Notes under the pieces: generated by a model
The model's database searches: none
What the model saw: the letters and a program-made list of their open reading frames with translations, nothing else
Told to the model about the DNA's origin: nothing
Source: Robertmurraya sp.
GTDB taxonomy: Bacteria; Bacillota; Bacilli; Bacillales; Cytobacillaceae
Assembly (NCBI GenBank): GCA_025451895.1
Contig: JANWJP010000187.1
Coordinates: 1-38,358, forward strand
Direction: 5' to 3'
DNA: 38,358 bases
Made by a program: the position numbers and the translations under genes
In this document: piece by piece, positions 8,521-22,333 of the stretch
Layout of the letters: each line of letters begins with the position of its first letter
How positions within the stretch are numbered: the first letter of the stretch is position 1

Positions 8521-8814
8521 ATGAGGGAAGTGAATGTGAACACTGAAAAGCTTTATCGTGAACTCCGTCTAATTCGCCAGGAATTAACCGGCAGATTGAA
8601 GAAAGGAAATGTCAACCGGCTCGTATTGCCTTTAATTAAAGAAGAGTTGAGGGATATCGACAATACTTTGTCAAAAATTGAATCAAATGGTTTTGGCGTT
8701 TGTGAAATTTCCGGAGAGCTTCTGCCGGAAGAGATGTTACGGATCATTCCGACGATAAGAAATAAAGAGGATGTTGCTGTTATTAACAGCTTTTATTCGA
8801 AGCCGTTTCATTGA
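8521..8814 (+). CDS. ylyA: YlyA-like DksA/TraR-family protein without a zinc finger
   Basis: The 97-residue product sits exactly where B. subtilis has ylyA (between ileS and lspA), a DksA/TraR-like RNA polymerase-binding protein linked to sigma-G-dependent germination genes. The C-terminal half resembles the DksA end: a DIDNTLSKIESNGFGVCEISGELLPEE helix-turn region (about residues 42-68) and RIIPTIRNKED. Only one cysteine (in GFGVCEISG) is left, so the four-cysteine zinc finger is missing. The N-terminal part is a short charged helix. The start is uncertain: GGAGG (8513-8517) is only three bases from ATG 8521, and GTG at 8530 or 8536 are alternatives. Assignment rests on synteny plus weak similarity. 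Confidence 0.7.
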   Translation: MREVNVNTEKLYRELRLIRQELTGRLKKGNVNRLVLPLIKEELRDIDNTLSKIESNGFGVCEISGELLPEEMLRIIPTIRNKEDVAVINSFYSKPFH

Positions 8815-8818
8815 ATCA

Positions 8819-8848
8819 TTGTTGTTTTGGGAAAAATTATGCTAAAAT
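8819..8848 (+). promoter_or_regulatory. candidate extended -10 promoter of lspA
   Basis: TTGTTG (8819-8824) is followed after 18 bases by TAAAAT (8843-8848), preceded by TGC, giving an extended -10 TGCTAAAAT. It lies just after the ylyA stop and 40 bases before the lspA start. Confidence 0.5.
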
Positions 8849-8888
8849 GCAAAGGTAACTGATTACAAATGGTTTGGAGGTTGCCTTT

Positions 8889-9380
8889 GTGTTTTTTTAT
8901 TTGCTGGCTATCATCATTATTGTTCTTGATCAATGGACGAAATGGCTTATTGTGAAAAATATGGAGATTGGCGAAAGCATTAAAATTATTGAAAACTTTA
9001 TATATATTACTTCCCACCGCAACAGCGGAGCGGCATGGGGGATATTGCAGGGACAATTATGGTTTTTTTATATCATTACAATTATTGCTGTAGCCGGAAT
9101 TATTTATTACATGCAAAAATATGCGAAAGGAAAATGGCTTCTCGGCACTTCGCTGGGATTAATGCTGGGCGGAGCAATCGGCAACTTGATTGACAGGGTT
9201 TTTCGCAAAGAAGTGGTTGATTTTATCAATACATATATATTTGGATACGATTTTCCTGTTTTTAATATAGCAGATTCAGCATTAGTGATAGGAGTCGCTT
9301 TATTGATTATACATATGATCCGGGAGGAAAAAGCGGCAAAGGAGAAAGAGCATGGAGAAAATGGAACATATCATTCATGA
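8889..9380 (+). CDS. lspA: lipoprotein signal peptidase II
   Basis: LspA is a membrane aspartic protease that removes signal peptides from diacylglyceryl-modified prolipoproteins. The product of 163 residues has four hydrophobic segments (about 2-20, 55-75, 83-102, 127-147), the [12 protein letters not shown] motif at about 42-53, and the catalytic aspartates D102 in GNLIDR and D129 in FNIADSAL, at the family's usual numbers. The GTG at 8889 is chosen because GGAGG at 8876-8880 is eight bases upstream and the protein then aligns with B. subtilis LspA; the TTG at 8874 overlaps that site. The 3' end overlaps the next gene by 29 bases. Confidence 0.95.
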   Translation: MFFYLLAIIIIVLDQWTKWLIVKNMEIGESIKIIENFIYITSHRNSGAAWGILQGQLWFFYIITIIAVAGIIYYMQKYAKGKWLLGTSLGLMLGGAIGNLIDRVFRKEVVDFINTYIFGYDFPVFNIADSALVIGVALLIIHMIREEKAAKEKEHGENGTYHS

Positions 9381-10263
9381 CGGTCAAGAAAATCAAAGAA
9401 TAGATAAAATTCTTGTGACTTTAAATGAGGAATGGTCCCGTACACAAGTTCAACAATGGATTAAGGAAGGCCTTGTTCTTGTTAACGGAAAGGAAATTAA
9501 AGCGAATTATAAAACTGCCCTTCATGACCTGATTGAAATCACCATTCCCGAACCGGAAATACTTGATGTGGAGCCGGAGGAAATGGAATTGGATATTTAC
9601 TATGAAGACAAGGATATCATAGTTGTGAATAAGCCAAAAGGAATGGTGGTGCATCCGGCTCCGGGACATCTCCACGGTACACTTGTCAACGGATTAATGG
9701 CTCATTGCAAGGATTTGTCAGGGATTAACGGGGTTCTTCGCCCCGGTATTGTTCACCGGATAGATAAAGATACTTCAGGTTTGTTAATGGTGGCTAAAAA
9801 TGACAAAGCCCATGAAGCGCTTGTAAACCAATTAACCGCTAAAACTGTGACACGAAAATATAAAGCGCTAGTCCACGGCGTTATTCCTCATGACCATGGA
9901 ACAATCGATGCGCCCATCGGACGGGACCCGAAGGACAGGCAAAGTATGTGTGTTATTGATCATGGTAAACCCGCCGTCACTCATTTTCATGTTTTAGAAA
10001 GATTTCACGACTTTACATATATTGAGTGCCGTTTGGAAACAGGCAGAACTCACCAAATCCGGGTTCATATGAAATACATCGGTTATCCGTTGGCCGGAGA
10101 TCCGAAATACGGGCCCAGAAAGACCCTTGATTTGGGAGGCCAGGCTCTGCATGCCGGAGTTCTTGGTTTTACACACCCGTCCACCGGGGAGTATATGGAG
10201 TTTGAAGCCCCGTTGCCTCTTTATTTTGAGGAGCTGCTGGCCGGCCTCAGAAAAAAATATTGA
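9352..10263 (+). CDS. ylyB: RluA/RluD-family 23S rRNA pseudouridine synthase (YlyB)
   Basis: The enzyme isomerises specific uridines in large-subunit rRNA to pseudouridine. Of 303 residues, about 14-75 form an S4 RNA-binding domain ([27 protein letters not shown]), and the rest is the synthase domain. The catalytic aspartate is D138 in [12 protein letters not shown], with the [19 protein letters not shown] motif near residue 230. It matches YlyB of B. subtilis in place and length; the exact target uridines are not shown by the sequence. ATG 9352 is inside the end of lspA, with AAAGGAG about seven bases upstream. Its stop codon forms part of the pyr promoter. Confidence 0.94.
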   Translation: MEKMEHIIHDGQENQRIDKILVTLNEEWSRTQVQQWIKEGLVLVNGKEIKANYKTALHDLIEITIPEPEILDVEPEEMELDIYYEDKDIIVVNKPKGMVVHPAPGHLHGTLVNGLMAHCKDLSGINGVLRPGIVHRIDKDTSGLLMVAKNDKAHEALVNQLTAKTVTRKYKALVHGVIPHDHGTIDAPIGRDPKDRQSMCVIDHGKPAVTHFHVLERFHDFTYIECRLETGRTHQIRVHMKYIGYPLAGDPKYGPRKTLDLGGQALHAGVLGFTHPSTGEYMEFEAPLPLYFEELLAGLRKKY

Positions 10264-10288
10264 CAAATAAGGGAAGCTCCTTTATGAT
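10260..10288 (+). promoter_or_regulatory. sigma-A promoter of the pyr operon
   Basis: A perfect TTGACA (10260-10265), a 17-base spacer and TATGAT (10283-10288) form a near-consensus sigma-A promoter. The TGA of the preceding gene (10261-10263) lies inside the -35 box. Transcription should start near 10295. Confidence 0.92.
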
Positions 10289-10294
10289 TGTTTT

Positions 10295-10436
10295 AGTAAA
10301 TTATGACCTTTAAAGACAGTCCTGTGAGGCTGAGAAGGTAACGGATACGGCAGTTTTACGTCATGCATCCGGTTATTTTTGCCGGGCATGTCATGGCATT
10401 CGTATATCCTCTCGCCGCAGGGCGGGAGGTTTTTTT
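10295..10436 (+). promoter_or_regulatory. PyrR-controlled attenuator 1 (before pyrR)
   Basis: The leader contains the classic PyrR-binding loop AGTCCTGTGAGGCT (10318-10331) closed by ACCTT (10306-10310) / AAGGT (10335-10339). GGATACG (10343-10349) can pair with CGTATATCC (10401-10409) as an antiterminator that overlaps the left arm of the terminator at 10408-10436. UMP-bound PyrR stabilises the loop, which blocks the antiterminator and ends transcription. All elements are seen in sequence; the mechanism is that of B. subtilis. Confidence 0.93.
10408..10436 (+). terminator. pyr attenuator 1 terminator
   Basis: CCTCTCGCC (10408-10416) pairs with GGCGGGAGG (10421-10429), one G-T pair, loop GCAG, followed by seven T. 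It is the regulated terminator of the first pyr leader. Confidence 0.93.
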
Positions 10437-10504
10437 ATGAATGGATTATAAACTTTTAGTGTAGCGCAAAATCTAAAGATATGGTTCGCGAAAGGATGAA
10501 GTAA

Positions 10505-11047
<543 letters not shown>

Positions 11048-11049
11048 AT

Positions 11050-11166
11050 AGAGTTCTTTTTTAAAATAGTCCGGAGAGGCTAGAAAAAAGAATTAAAGCA
11101 TTGAAGAATTTCTTTTGCTTTATTTTGATCTGCCCTCTTTGAACATCTATTCAAAGAGGTTTTTTT
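11050..11166 (+). promoter_or_regulatory. PyrR-controlled attenuator 2 (pyrR-pyrP)
   Basis: The PyrR loop AGTCCGGAGAGGCT (11068-11081) sits on a stem of TTCTTTTTT (11054-11062) and AAAAAAGAA (11084-11092). Downstream, AAAGCA (11095-11100) and nearby TGCTTT offer alternative pairing, and a strong terminator ends the unit at 11134-11166. It controls readthrough into pyrP and the genes beyond. Confidence 0.92.
11134..11166 (+). terminator. pyr attenuator 2 terminator
   Basis: A perfect 10-base-pair stem CCTCTTTGAA (11134-11143) / TTCAAAGAGG (11150-11159) with a six-base loop is followed by seven T (11160-11166). Confidence 0.95.
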
Positions 11167-11212
11167 GGGCAAACCGGGCTTTTGAACCTAAATAAAAAGG
11201 AGATATGGAAAA

Positions 11213-12538
11213 ATGACAAAACCAGTGTTAGACATCAAAGAAGTTCCAGGTCTGTTTCAAGGACTGTCTCTCAGTACCCAGCATTTGTTTGCCATGTTCG
11301 GTGCGACTGTATTAGTACCTTACTTAGTGGGCTTAAGCCCGGCGATGGCATTAATATCAAGCGGTTTAGGAACATTGGCTTTTATTTTGATTACAAAAGG
11401 GAAGGTTCCGGCTTATTTGGGTTCATCCTTTGCCTTTATCGTCCCGTTGGAAATGATTATTAAATCCGGGGGCGGAATCGGTCCGGCGATGATTGGGACG
11501 TTCTTCGTCGGGTTGGTGTACGTCTTAGTTGCATTGTTGATAAAAGGAATCGGATATAAATGGATTATGAAATTGCTTCCGCCGATAGTTGTGGGACCGG
11601 TTATTATTGTTATCGGTTTGTCTCTCTCCGGTACAGCAATGAATATGGCCATGATCAACCCTGATACGAAAGAAAAGAGTATGGTCTACTTTTCTGTAGC
11701 CGTGGTGACCCTCTTAACAGCTATATTGCTGACCATATTTGGGAGAGGAATGCTCGGCCTCGTCCCTATTTTGGGCGGGATAGTTGTCGGATATCTGTAT
11801 GCATGGATTGTCGGGATAGTGGACTTTTCAGGGGTAAAAAAAGCGGATTGGTTTGAGATGCCCGATTTTGTGTTTCCAATAATGCATTACGACATTAATA
11901 TTCCGTTGGAGGTTGTACTTTTAATGGTGCCGGTGGCAGTTGTGACAATATCCGAGCATATTGGGCACCAGTTGGTATTAAGTAAGATTGTCGGGAAAAA
12001 TTTGATTAAAGATCCCGGATTGCACCGTTCAATCCTCGGGGATGGTACGGCTACTATCATATCGGCACTTGTTGGCGGACCGCCCAAAACAACTTACGGA
12101 GAAAATATCGGTGTTTTGGCGCTGACAAAGGTATACAGTGTATATGTGATTGCCGGGGCAGCCATCATTGCAACAATATTTGGCTTTATCGGCAAGATTA
12201 CAGCGCTGATTAGTTCGATTCCCGCTCCTGTGATGGGCGGAGTTTCCATTCTTTTATTCGGTATCATTGCGTCATCAGGTTTGAGGATGCTCGTTGACAG
12301 TAAAATAGATTTTGGAAATAACAGGAATTTAGTTATCTCCTCAGTCATCCTTATCGTTGGTATCGGCGGTGTATTTATAGATATTGAAGGATTGGCGCTG
12401 GCGTCTATCCTGGGAATACTCTTAAATATATTTTTACCTGGCGGCAAAGAGGCCGGAGAAGATATGTTTGAGGAATCTGCACTGGAAAAGGATAAAGCTT
12501 TAGATCCAAAGCTTTTGCGCACACTAAGAGAAAACTGA
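11213..12538 (+). CDS. pyrP: uracil permease (NCS2 family)
   Basis: PyrP is a uracil-proton symporter of the NCS2/UraA family in the cytoplasmic membrane. The 441-residue protein is highly hydrophobic with about 14 predicted membrane segments. Characteristic are QHLFAMFGATVLVPYLVGLSP near the N-terminus, the substrate-site glutamate in TISEHIGHQLVLS, and the second half-site GGPPKTTYGENIGVLALTKV. An AAAAAGGAG site precedes ATG 11213. The gene is read only when attenuator 2 is passed. It salvages external uracil while the downstream genes make UMP de novo. Confidence 0.96.
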   Translation: MTKPVLDIKEVPGLFQGLSLSTQHLFAMFGATVLVPYLVGLSPAMALISSGLGTLAFILITKGKVPAYLGSSFAFIVPLEMIIKSGGGIGPAMIGTFFVGLVYVLVALLIKGIGYKWIMKLLPPIVVGPVIIVIGLSLSGTAMNMAMINPDTKEKSMVYFSVAVVTLLTAILLTIFGRGMLGLVPILGGIVVGYLYAWIVGIVDFSGVKKADWFEMPDFVFPIMHYDINIPLEVVLLMVPVAVVTISEHIGHQLVLSKIVGKNLIKDPGLHRSILGDGTATIISALVGGPPKTTYGENIGVLALTKVYSVYVIAGAAIIATIFGFIGKITALISSIPAPVMGGVSILLFGIIASSGLRMLVDSKIDFGNNRNLVISSVILIVGIGGVFIDIEGLALASILGILLNIFLPGGKEAGEDMFEESALEKDKALDPKLLRTLREN

Positions 12539-12690
12539 TGATGTTTTTAAAGGGTACGTAAATCGTTCAAAAGAAGCCGAAACCGGCTGATTTTGGAGTT
12601 TTCCGGGGGAAAGAAGGTGTGTGTACAAGTTTCACTCCCTGACGTCTTGACTTTTGCCGCATATTCATTGGCATTATTTTTGGAATTTGA

Positions 12691-14895
<2,205 letters not shown>

Positions 14896-14899
<4 letters not shown>

Positions 14900-15981
14900 A
14901 AAGACAACTGATATTGGAAGATGGAACAGTTTTTACCGGGGAGGGATTTGGCAGCCTGAGAAGGACAACCGGTGAGGTTGTATTCACGACAGGAATGACA
15001 GGGTATCAGGAAACTCTGTCTGATCCTTCTTTTTGCGGATGCATTGTAACATTTACTTATCCATTAATAGGGAACTACGGGATTAACCGTGATGATTTTG
15101 AAGCGATCACTCCGGCAGTATCAGGGGTGGTTGTAAAGGAAGCGGCAGATTTTCCTTCCAATTGGAGAAAGGAAATTTCTCTGGATGAATATTTAAAAAG
15201 CAAAGATATCCCCGGAATTTCCGGAATTGATACGAGAAAACTGACACGCATAATCAGAAAATACGGGACTTTAAAGGGAACTATTTGCAATATTGATGAG
15301 AACTCGGATGATATCTTAGAACACCTAAGAGCTTCGGAACTGAGAACGGATTTGGTGAAGCAAGTTTCAACAAAAACCGCTTATCCAAGCCCCGGCTTTG
15401 GAAAAAGAGTTGTCCTTGTTGATTTTGGTATGAAACACGGGATTTTGCGGGAGTTAAACAAAAGAGACTGTGATGTGATTGTTGTTCCTTATAACACATC
15501 AGCCAGGGAAATCCTGAATTTGAACCCTGACGGAGTCATGCTTTCAAACGGTCCCGGAAATCCGAAAAATGTTCCGGAAGCCATTCAAATGATCAAGGAT
15601 TTGATTGGAAAGGTTCCAATTTTCGGGATTGATATCGGACATCAATTGTTTGCCCTTGCCTGTGGTGCGGACACAGTAAAAATGAAATTCGGCCACAGAG
15701 GTTCCAATCATCCGGTCAGAGATTTGCGGACGGGCAATGTTGCCATTACTTCGCAAAATCACGGTTATACAGTTGATATTGACTCACTGAAAAATACCGC
15801 TTTAGAAGTAACCCATATTGCGCTAAATGACGGAACTGTTGAAGGTCTCAGACATAAAGAGGCTCCGGCATTTACCGTCCAATATCATCCGGAAGGCTCT
15901 TCAGGTCCTGAGGATTCAAACTATTTGTTTGATGAATTTTTGGAAATGATTGAAAGTCATGAATTAAGGGGTGCTCACTAA
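14896..15981 (+). CDS. pyrAA: carbamoyl-phosphate synthetase small subunit with catalytic Cys replaced by Asp
   Basis: This is the glutaminase subunit that normally hydrolyses glutamine and channels ammonia to PyrAB. It is full length (361 residues), with the N-terminal CarA domain ([27 protein letters not shown]) and a class I amidotransferase domain from about residue 170. The nucleophile motif, normally GICLGHQ, reads GIDIGHQ: codon GAT at 15631-15633 puts Asp at position 246. The partner residues H331 and E333 (YHPEGS), the SNGPGNP oxyanion turn and QNHGYTV are kept, and the frame is open. C47 and C49 occur where relatives usually have GQIV. By analogy with Cys-less CPS I and E. coli C269 mutants, it should lack glutaminase activity but might still support ammonia-dependent synthesis. 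Confidence 0.93.
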
Positions 15982-18900
15982 TGCCAAAACGTACAGATAT
16001 AAACAGCATTTTAGTTATCGGTTCGGGACCTATCGTAATCGGACAGGCCGCAGAGTTTGACTATGCGGGAACGCAGGCTTGTATGGCATTGAAAGAAGAA
16101 GGCTACAAGGTAATCCTTGTCAACTCGAATCCGGCAACCATCATGACGGATACTGAAATTGCCGATGTCGTGTACATTGAGCCCTTGACACTGGAATTTG
16201 TGAGCAGAATCATCCGCAAGGAACGTCCGGATGCTCTTTTGCCAACATTGGGCGGACAAACGGGATTAAATCTCGCCGTCGAATTGGCCAAATCAGGCGT
16301 GTTGGAAGAATGCGGTGTGGAGATTTTGGGAACCAAGCTTTCCGCCATAGAAAAAGCGGAAGACAGGGATTTATTCAGAAGCTTGATGAATGACCTCGGT
16401 GAGCCGATTCCGGAAAGCGCGATTGTGCATTCTGTCGAGGAATCACTGGAATTTGTCAAAGAGGTTGGTTATCCGGTCATCGTCCGTCCCGCCTATACTT
16501 TGGGGGGAACAGGCGGAGGAATTTGCCATGATGAACAGGAACTCCGCGAAATTGTTCAAAGTGGATTAAAGTACAGTCCTGTTAATCAATGTTTGCTTGA
16601 AAAAAGCATTGCCGGTTTTAAGGAAATTGAATATGAGGTTATGCGAGACAGCAGTGATAATGCGATCGTTGTTTGTAATATGGAGAATGTCGACCCGGTC
16701 GGAATACATACGGGTGATTCGATTGTCTGTGCTCCGGTGCAGACTTTAAGTGACCGGGAACATCAATTGCTCCGGAATGCGTCTTTAAAAATTATCCGTG
16801 CGCTTGAAATAGAGGGCGGTTGTAATGTTCAGCTGGCTCTGGACCCATACAGTTATAAGTACTATGTGATTGAAGTGAATCCGAGGGTCAGCCGTTCATC
16901 CGCCCTTGCCTCAAAGGCCACCGGTTATCCGATTGCAAAACTTGCTGCAAAAATAGCTGTCGGGTTAACCCTCGATGAAATGTTGAACCCTGTTACGGGA
17001 AAAACATATGCTTGCTTTGAACCTGTCCTGGACTATGTGGTAACAAAAATTCCGCGCTGGCCGTTTGATAAATTTGAATCGGCCAACCGCACCCTGGGAA
17101 CACAAATGAAGGCTACTGGTGAAGTCATGGCGATCGGCCGCAGTTTTGAAGAATCGATCTTAAAGGCTGTCCGTTCCCTGGAAGCAGGCGTTCATCATTT
17201 AGAATTAAAAAATGCAGAAAACATCAATGTTGAATTAATTGAAAAACGGATTCGCAAGCCCGGCGATGAAAGATTGTTCTATATTGGCGAGGCGCTGAGA
17301 CGGGGTGTATCGATAGAAACCATTCATGAATGGAGTAAAATTGACCTGTTTTTCCTCTATAAATTGCAGAAAATTGTTTCTCTTGAAAAAGATCTCGCAG
17401 CAAATCCCTTTGATAAAGAAATGGGCTTAAAGGCCAAGAAAATGGGCTTTTCTGATAAAACGCTGGCACGATTATGGGAAAGCGGGGAACTCGAAATTTA
17501 TCAATGGCGAAAAGAGAACGGGATTATTCCGGTTTATAAAATGGTCGACACTTGCGCCGCTGAATTTGATTCAACAACACCGTATTTTTACGGAACTTAT
17601 GAAGAGGAAAACGAGTCAGAAGTATCGGACAAAAAAAGCGTGATCGTGCTCGGTTCAGGCCCAATCCGAATCGGCCAGGGAATCGAATTTGACTATTCCA
17701 CCGTGCATGCCGTCTGGGCGATCAAAGAGGCCGGATATGAGGCAATTATCATTAACAACAATCCGGAGACTGTTTCAACGGATTTCAGTATTTCTGACAA
17801 ACTGTATTTTGAACCGTTAACCATTGAAGATGTCATGCATATTGTTGACTTGGAAAAGCCGGAGGGAGTCGTTGTTCAATTCGGAGGACAAACTGCCATT
17901 AATTTGGCCGCACCGCTCGTTGAGCGAGGCGTGAAAATTCTCGGAACTTCCCTCGAAAATCTGGATCGCTCCGAGGATCGTGATAAATTTGAACATGCTC
18001 TAGTGGAATTGGATATTCCGATGCCGAAAGGAAAAACTGCGTTATCTGTTGACGAAGCAGTGAAAATTGCCGCGGAAATAGGTTATCCGGTGCTTGTGCG
18101 GCCGTCCTATGTACTCGGCGGAAGAGCAATGGAGATCGTATTTAAAGAGGAAGAATTACTCTATTATATGGAAAATGCCGTGAAAATCAACCCTGAACAT
18201 CCCGTATTAATTGACCGTTATTTAACCGGAAAAGAAATAGAAGTTGATGCTATTTGCGACGGAGAGGATGTTCTCATTCCCGGGATTATGGAACATATTG
18301 AACGTGCAGGTGTCCACTCCGGGGATTCAATCGCTGTGTATCCGCCGCAAGGCATTTCAGAAGAGATTAAGAGTGTTATCGTTGACTATACTGAGCGGCT
18401 TGCCAGGGGTCTGGGGATTATCGGATTGTTAAATATTCAATATGTCATCTCGGACAATCAAGTGTTTGTCATTGAAGTGAATCCGAGATCAAGCCGTACG
18501 GTGCCGTTTTTAAGCAAAATTACAAATATACCGATGGCAAATATCGCCACGAAGGTCATCCTTGGCCGGACCCTGCGAGAGCAAGGGTATCAAAATGGAC
18601 TTGCTCCGGAGAGAAAGGGAGTATATGTAAAAGTACCTGTTTTCTCTTTTGCCAAGTTGAGAAGGGTCGACACAACCTTGGGTCCGGAAATGAAGTCAAC
18701 GGGTGAAGTCATGGGTAAAGACAACACATTGGAAAAAGCTTTATACAAAGGGCTTGTCGCTTCGGGAATGAATATTCAAAATTTTGGAACTGTCTTGTTG
18801 ACTGTGGCCGATAAAGATAAAGAAGAAGCATTGCAAATTGGAAAACGATTTGTTGCGATCGGTTATCAATTAATGGCAACGAGCGGTACAGCCAAAGCCC

Positions 18901-19189
18901 TTCAGGCAGCCGGGATTCCCGTGAGAGTGGTACAAAAAATCGGCGCCGGTGATAAGGATCTTCTTGATGTTATTCGAAACGGGGAAGCGCAGATTGTCAT
19001 TAATACCCTGACTAAAGGAAAACAGCCGGAACGCGACGGCTTCAAAATCCGCCGTGAAACAGTTGAAAACGGCATTCCTTGTTTAACTTCACTTGATACG
19101 GCCAGGGCATTGCTTACTGTTCTCGAGTCAATGACTTTTTCAGCGGAAGCAATGGAGAAAAGAGAACAAAACCAGGAGGCTGTATTATC

Positions 19190-19193
<4 letters not shown>
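15981..19193 (+). CDS. pyrAB: carbamoyl-phosphate synthetase large subunit
   Basis: PyrAB makes carbamoyl phosphate from bicarbonate, ammonia and two ATP. The 1070 residues comprise two homologous halves, each with a pre-ATP-grasp segment ([18 protein letters not shown] near residue 13; [16 protein letters not shown] near 560) and an ATP-grasp domain ([18 protein letters not shown] near 170; [18 protein letters not shown] near 705), joined by an oligomerisation region. The C-terminal allosteric MGS-like domain starts near 935 with [14 protein letters not shown]. Length matches B. subtilis. It overlaps pyrAA by one base (TAATG). Nothing obvious is missing, so ammonia-dependent catalysis appears possible even though its glutaminase partner looks inactive. 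Confidence 0.97.
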
Positions 19194-21589
<2,396 letters not shown>

Positions 21590-21591
21590 GT

Positions 21592-22224
21592 ATGAAAAGA
21601 TTGATCGCTGAAAAGCTGCTGGAAATTGAAGCAGTTGCATTAAAGCCGAATGATCCGTTTACATGGGCGTCAGGCTTAAAATCACCTATCTATTGTGATA
21701 ACCGCCTGACTCTTTCCTATCCGGAAATCCGCCGGGAAATTGCCGGAGGACTAAAAAACTTAATTGAGGAAAATTTCCCGGAAGTTGAGGTAATAGCCGG
21801 CACGGCGACAGCGGGGATTCCTCATGCGGCATGGGTCAGCGAACTGATGAATCTTCCCATGTGTTATGTTCGTTCGAAAGCGAAGGGTCACGGAAAAGGA
21901 AATCAAATTGAAGGAAAGGTATCTGAGGGACAAAAAGTTGTTGTCGTGGAAGATTTGATTTCTACCGGAGGAAGTGTCATTACGGCTGTGAATGCATTGA
22001 GAGAGGCCGGCTGTGATGTAATCGGGGTTGTGTCGATTTTTACTTATGAATTGGAAAAAGGAAGGGAAATGCTGAAAGAAGCGGATATTACAGCATATTC
22101 ATTAACTGACTTTTCCACATTAGTGACTGTTGCAAACGATAAGGGTTATATCCGCAGTGAAGATATGGCAACACTTCAAGAATGGAAAAAAGACCCTGCA
22201 GAATGGGGAAGGCTTTACGGTTAA
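21592..22224 (+). CDS. pyrE: orotate phosphoribosyltransferase
   Basis: PyrE transfers phosphoribose from PRPP to orotate, giving OMP. The 210-residue product has the PRPP loop [21 protein letters not shown] (about 117-137), the catalytic-loop lysines in [15 protein letters not shown] (about 94-108) and [15 protein letters not shown] 21592 lies two bases after the pyrF stop with a GAGGG site. It is the last gene of the operon and is followed by a bidirectional terminator. Confidence 0.97.
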   Translation: MKRLIAEKLLEIEAVALKPNDPFTWASGLKSPIYCDNRLTLSYPEIRREIAGGLKNLIEENFPEVEVIAGTATAGIPHAAWVSELMNLPMCYVRSKAKGHGKGNQIEGKVSEGQKVVVVEDLISTGGSVITAVNALREAGCDVIGVVSIFTYELEKGREMLKEADITAYSLTDFSTLVTVANDKGYIRSEDMATLQEWKKDPAEWGRLYG

Positions 22225-22260
22225 GCTTTTTCCCGTCCTGCACGGACAGAAAATGTTGTG

Positions 22261-22305
22261 AAAAAACGAAAGGCAGGTTGATCCCGGCCTTTCGTTTTTT
22301 ATTTT
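22261..22305. terminator. bidirectional terminator between pyrE and rqcH
   Basis: AAAAACGAAAGGC (22262-22274) pairs with GCCTTTCGTTTTT (22287-22299), with A-run and T-run on either side. The symmetry lets it serve both the pyr operon from the left and the converging rqcH from the right. Confidence 0.9.
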
Positions 22306-22333
22306 AGTACAAATCTCTTTGGACAGAAAATCG

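Noticed and set aside
12647-12677. Possible private promoter before pyrB (TTGACT and CATTAT)
   Set aside because: Spacer of 19 bases and a four-of-six -10 match are too weak to call.
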